Positions 61,144-64,000 of a DNA stretch of 64,000 nt are shown in pieces. The notes below the pieces were generated by a model, which was not told where the DNA came from, did not search any database, and saw nothing but the letters and a program-made list of their open reading frames with translations. Source of the DNA: Crocinitomicaceae bacterium (lineage in GTDB: Bacteria > Bacteroidota > Bacteroidia > Flavobacteriales_D > Crocinitomicaceae); NCBI GenBank assembly GCA_028689775.1, contig JAQVCM010000004.1, positions 62,001-126,000 of the forward strand, in the 5' to 3' direction. A program made the translations under genes and the position numbers. How positions within the stretch are numbered: the first letter of the stretch is position 1; each line of letters opens with the position of its first letter.

Positions 61144-62164
61144 AGTTTTTAACAGTTTTAATGAACGTTTTAACTTTTTCAGGATCCACATCAGGATAAA
61201 CCCCGTGACCCAAATTTACGATATGTCGTTTACTTTTAAACGAATCTAACAAATTATTAGTTAACAATTCAACCTCGGCATGCGAAGAATAGAGCGCACA
61301 CGGATCTAAATTACCTTGTAAAGTTCTCGTTTCACCCACCAACGCTCGCGCTTCTGCTACATCCATATTCCAATCCAATCCAACGGTATTGCAATCTAAT
61401 TTTGCAATTGCCCCTAGAGAAGAATATGCACCTTTTGCAAAGAGTGTCACTGGAACTTCTGTAATTGCCGATGCAATTTGTTCCAAATACTTCAAACTAA
61501 ATTCAGCATATTGCCCCGTTCCTAAAACGCCAGCCCAAGAGTCAAATACTTGAACCATGTGAGCACCTGCTTTGATTTGAGCTTTCAGGTATTTAATTGT
61601 AACTTTCGTAATCCTACTTAGCAACTCGTGTGCCAATTTTGGATTCGTATAAATCATTTTACGAGCTTCCGAGAAAGTTTTGGAACCGTGACCTTCGATC
61701 ATGTAACAAAAAATAGTCCACGGAGCACCAGCAAAACCAATCAAAGGAACTCTACCGTCCAATGCTTTGCTTGTTATTTTGATTGCCTCCAAAACATAAC
61801 TCAATCGATCTTCAACATCAAAATCAAACTCGGCATATTTTAAATCCTCCTCTGTTTTGATTGTCTTTTCAAACCAAGGACCTTTTTTCTCAATCAATTG
61901 ATACTCCAGACCCATTGCTTCCGGAACCACCAAGATATCCGAAAAAATAATTGCAGCATCAACTCCCAGAATATCCACTGGTTGAATGGTGACTTCCGCT
62001 GCAAATTCAGGTGTTTCAACTAGCTCTTTAAATCCTCCTAAAGAAGCTCTAACTGCGCGATACTCAGGTAAAATCCTACCTGCTTGGCGCATCAACCAAA
62101 CTGGGTATCTTTCGATACTTTCGCCTTTGGCTGCTCTCAAAATTAAATTATTTTTTAAATCCAT
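61127..62164 (-). CDS. hemE: uroporphyrinogen decarboxylase
   Basis: The 345-residue cytoplasmic enzyme removes four carboxyl groups from uroporphyrinogen III to make coproporphyrinogen III in haem synthesis. The N-terminal signature is [30 protein letters not shown] (about 18-47), and later segments are [23 protein letters not shown] and [27 protein letters not shown]. The C-terminus ends in [22 protein letters not shown]. The ATG at 62164 is chosen; a TTG three codons upstream is unlikely. It overlaps the start of the OmpA-family gene by 17 bases, so both are probably cotranscribed. Confidence 0.95.
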   Translation of the reverse strand: MDLKNNLILRAAKGESIERYPVWLMRQAGRILPEYRAVRASLGGFKELVETPEFAAEVTIQPVDILGVDAAIIFSDILVVPEAMGLEYQLIEKKGPWFEKTIKTEEDLKYAEFDFDVEDRLSYVLEAIKITSKALDGRVPLIGFAGAPWTIFCYMIEGHGSKTFSEARKMIYTNPKLAHELLSRITKVTIKYLKAQIKAGAHMVQVFDSWAGVLGTGQYAEFSLKYLEQIASAITEVPVTLFAKGAYSSLGAIAKLDCNTVGLDWNMDVAEARALVGETRTLQGNLDPCALYSSHAEVELLTNNLLDSFKSKRHIVNLGHGVYPDVDPEKVKTFIKTVKNYEIKY

Positions 62165-62273
62165 TTCCAACAAATATAATCAATTTTTGATGATAAAATC
62201 TCATTCATCATCACATTCCCACCTATCCTATTTAATGCACATCGCCTGTTTATAAATCTTTCAAAAATTCATA

Positions 62274-64000
62274 TTAGTATCCACCAAACCTTCTTCGTAA
62301 AAACCATTCCAAACTCAATAAGAAAGAAATAAGCAGTAATACTAGAACGTAATCAAGCAAATCTGCGTTTGTTTTTTCCTGATACGTTACATCCACAATG
62401 TCTTCACGTTGCGCAAGATCTTCAATTAATTTTTTGTAACTTTTCAAAGGATAGAATGTGCCATTCGAATTGGTTGAAAGTTGTTTTAGCAAAGTATGGT
62501 TTGCTCTTGTTTCGATTGATTCGATGTCGATATCTTCCACTATAAAAACACCAGATTTTGCGTATTTCTTACCACCAAACTCTGTTTTTGCTATCCAAGA
62601 AAACTTTCCAGGAGCCAATATTCCCAATGGAAGTTGATATCCATTTAACTTTTCAGCAAATTGATAATTGGATTTCTTTCCACTTTCATCTGTCAATTCA
62701 AACATCACCTTGGGCGTTGTAATTGCCTCCAAAGATTCGTTATAAAAAGAAGCTTTTATTCTAATTTCAGTTCCTTTTTGAAATCTACTTGGCATGGCAA
62801 TTCGCAAAGCTGAACTATTCTGTTTCACCACTAAAAACTGGCTTACTTTCTGAATGAGTTCTTCAAAACTTTCTGAAGCATTCGTACGACTGTATTCATT
62901 TATTTTCCATTTCCAAATCCCTTCACCGAAGAAAACGCCATATTTAAAACTCCCTTTTTCGCCCACAAAAAGGATGGGATCATTTTTCGCAAAACCGCCT
63001 AAACGTTGCGAAAGAAGCACTTTGTTTTGAGCATTCAATTTTGTTTCACCGTACGGAACTTTAACTGCCGGGAAATAATTAAAAGCTTGTTTTAACTCAT
63101 CTGAAATTTGAAAAGATTCAAAGCCTGCATTTAATTTTGCTTGAACCTCATCCGTTTGTCTTGAATTTGGGAAACTAAATCCAAGATCCAACTTTTGAAC
63201 CATCGAATTGGGCGTGTTTGGTCCGATAAAATACCAAATTGGCAAACCAGAATTCCGAATAAAATCAAATTTTGAAGCATTAAAATTCACGCCTGGTTCG
63301 TGCCAAATTATCAAATCAACTTTTTGAAGATTTGGTTGCCATTTCTCCATTAATTGAATTTCAACTTCTACGTTTTCATCTTTTTCCAAGACAGATTTCA
63401 AAGCTGAAAGATCAGGATGTGGAGCACCAGACAAAATCAAAATCTTATTCCTAGCATCGAGCACCTCAATGTAAAAAGAGCGGTAATTGTTTTTAACAGT
63501 ATACTCTCCTGTCAAAGGCAAAACCTCAACCGTATAATGCTGAAATCCAATCTCATTGGCTTCTAACTCAAAATTTAAGTGTTTGTGATCAAACTCACCA
63601 CTTTCATAATGAATAACCTGACTTGCAACTAATTTATCTTTGTGAAAAATTGAAACTTTCGAACTAACCCTTCCTACTTTCAGTGCTTCTACATCAATTT
63701 CAACCGGAAACTTATTTTTCAAAAAAGCAATTTCGTTGTGCGTCACGTCGCTGATCAGCTGATCTTTTTTAGCCGTTGTATCACCAACACCCAAAGTAAA
63801 TATAGGTGTCATTGCAATTTTCTGAGCAGGATAAATAGGACTTTCACCGTCGTTAAAATTTCCATCACTGATAAAAGTGATGCCACCGATGTTTCTATTG
63901 TAGTACCGATTGTAAACTTGTTCAAATCCTTGATCCAATTTAGATTTCGAATCTTTTAAATCAAAATCATTTGTTTGACGAAAAGATCCACCAACTGCAT
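62274..64000 (-). CDS. von Willebrand A-like membrane protein, 5' end outside window
   Basis: The frame stays open to the right edge, so the N-terminus is missing. The visible 575 residues include the end of a von Willebrand A-like domain (GGSFRQTNDFDLKDSKSK, NIGGITFISDGNFNDGESP, ITPIFTLGVGDTTAKKDQL). A middle part (about 100-470) of immunoglobulin-like and unknown domains follows. Near the C-terminus a single transmembrane helix (LDYVLVLLLISFLLSLEWFLRRR) lies at the end. The domain layout resembles membrane VWA proteins of Bacteroidota near aerotolerance operons. The role is unknown. An apparent start at 63938 is an internal TTG and not the true start. Confidence 0.75.
   Translation of the reverse strand, partial: AVGGSFRQTNDFDLKDSKSKLDQGFEQVYNRYYNRNIGGITFISDGNFNDGESPIYPAQKIAMTPIFTLGVGDTTAKKDQLISDVTHNEIAFLKNKFPVEIDVEALKVGRVSSKVSIFHKDKLVASQVIHYESGEFDHKHLNFELEANEIGFQHYTVEVLPLTGEYTVKNNYRSFYIEVLDARNKILILSGAPHPDLSALKSVLEKDENVEVEIQLMEKWQPNLQKVDLIIWHEPGVNFNASKFDFIRNSGLPIWYFIGPNTPNSMVQKLDLGFSFPNSRQTDEVQAKLNAGFESFQISDELKQAFNYFPAVKVPYGETKLNAQNKVLLSQRLGGFAKNDPILFVGEKGSFKYGVFFGEGIWKWKINEYSRTNASESFEELIQKVSQFLVVKQNSSALRIAMPSRFQKGTEIRIKASFYNESLEAITTPKVMFELTDESGKKSNYQFAEKLNGYQLPLGILAPGKFSWIAKTEFGGKKYAKSGVFIVEDIDIESIETRANHTLLKQLSTNSNGTFYPLKSYKKLIEDLAQREDIVDVTYQEKTNADLLDYVLVLLLISFLLSLEWFLRRRFGGY

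Overview
This 64 kb window comes from an AT-rich chromosome of the phylum Bacteroidota, most likely order Flavobacteriales and close to Fluviicola/Crocinitomicaceae (inference from protein style, not proven). Supporting signs are TonB-dependent receptors with carboxypeptidase-like N-terminal domains, LytS/LytTR two-component proteins, many small lipoproteins, DUF4924, a SiaB-like kinase, and promoters of the TTTG/TAnnTTTG type. No rRNA or tRNA gene was found. Two genes are cut by the window edges: an Rrf2-type regulator at the left and a von Willebrand A-like membrane protein at the right.

Layout. 0-8 kb: a trimethylamine monooxygenase, three tandem MORN/TonB-C paralogues, a GlcG-like secreted-protein gene broken by a stop codon, a 301-bp MITE-like element with a 9-bp target duplication, and small unknown membrane and lipoproteins. 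8-14.5 kb: an accessory island of three RHS-core 'orphan tip' toxin/immunity cassettes, all on the minus strand, each with an ATGA overlap between toxin and immunity gene, plus copies of a 165-bp repeat. 14.5-20.6 kb: a PrsW-type membrane protease, unknown lipoproteins and small membrane proteins, and an alpha/beta hydrolase flanked by 30-bp direct repeats. 20.7-29.8 kb: a TonB-dependent receptor, MazG, a CvfB-like S1 protein, a LytTR response regulator with its kinase, a secreted toxin-23-domain protein, a class III CoA transferase and a GNAT. 29.8-30.5 kb: an Abi_2 (AbiF/AbiD-like) gene with a compact candidate ncRNA at its 5' end.

30.7-46 kb is mostly core metabolism and housekeeping: SiaB-like kinase, YkgJ protein, SlyD-like FKBP, M61 peptidase, DnaK, GmhA and a heptosyltransferase-like GT9 (LPS heptose route), ApaG, a TPR membrane protein, PruA, DUF4924 and a Skp-like protein. 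46.1-46.7 kb holds three non-coding 185-bp tandem repeats. 46.7-50.4 kb carries a CPBP protease and the phenylacetyl-CoA epoxidase genes paaABCD. 50.5-53 kb contains two toxin-antitoxin modules whose antitoxins are intact and whose toxins are both broken, and a umuD without umuC. 53-64 kb holds a TPMT-like methyltransferase, an M1 peptidase, a second TonB-dependent receptor with a MarR regulator, ribosomal protein bTHX with an unusual basic tail, an OmpA-family protein, hemE and the truncated von Willebrand A-like protein.

The most notable accessory biology is the array of silent RHS toxin/immunity tips and the Abi_2-plus-ncRNA locus. The broken toxins, the MITE and the repeats show that several parts of the window are actively decaying or recombining.
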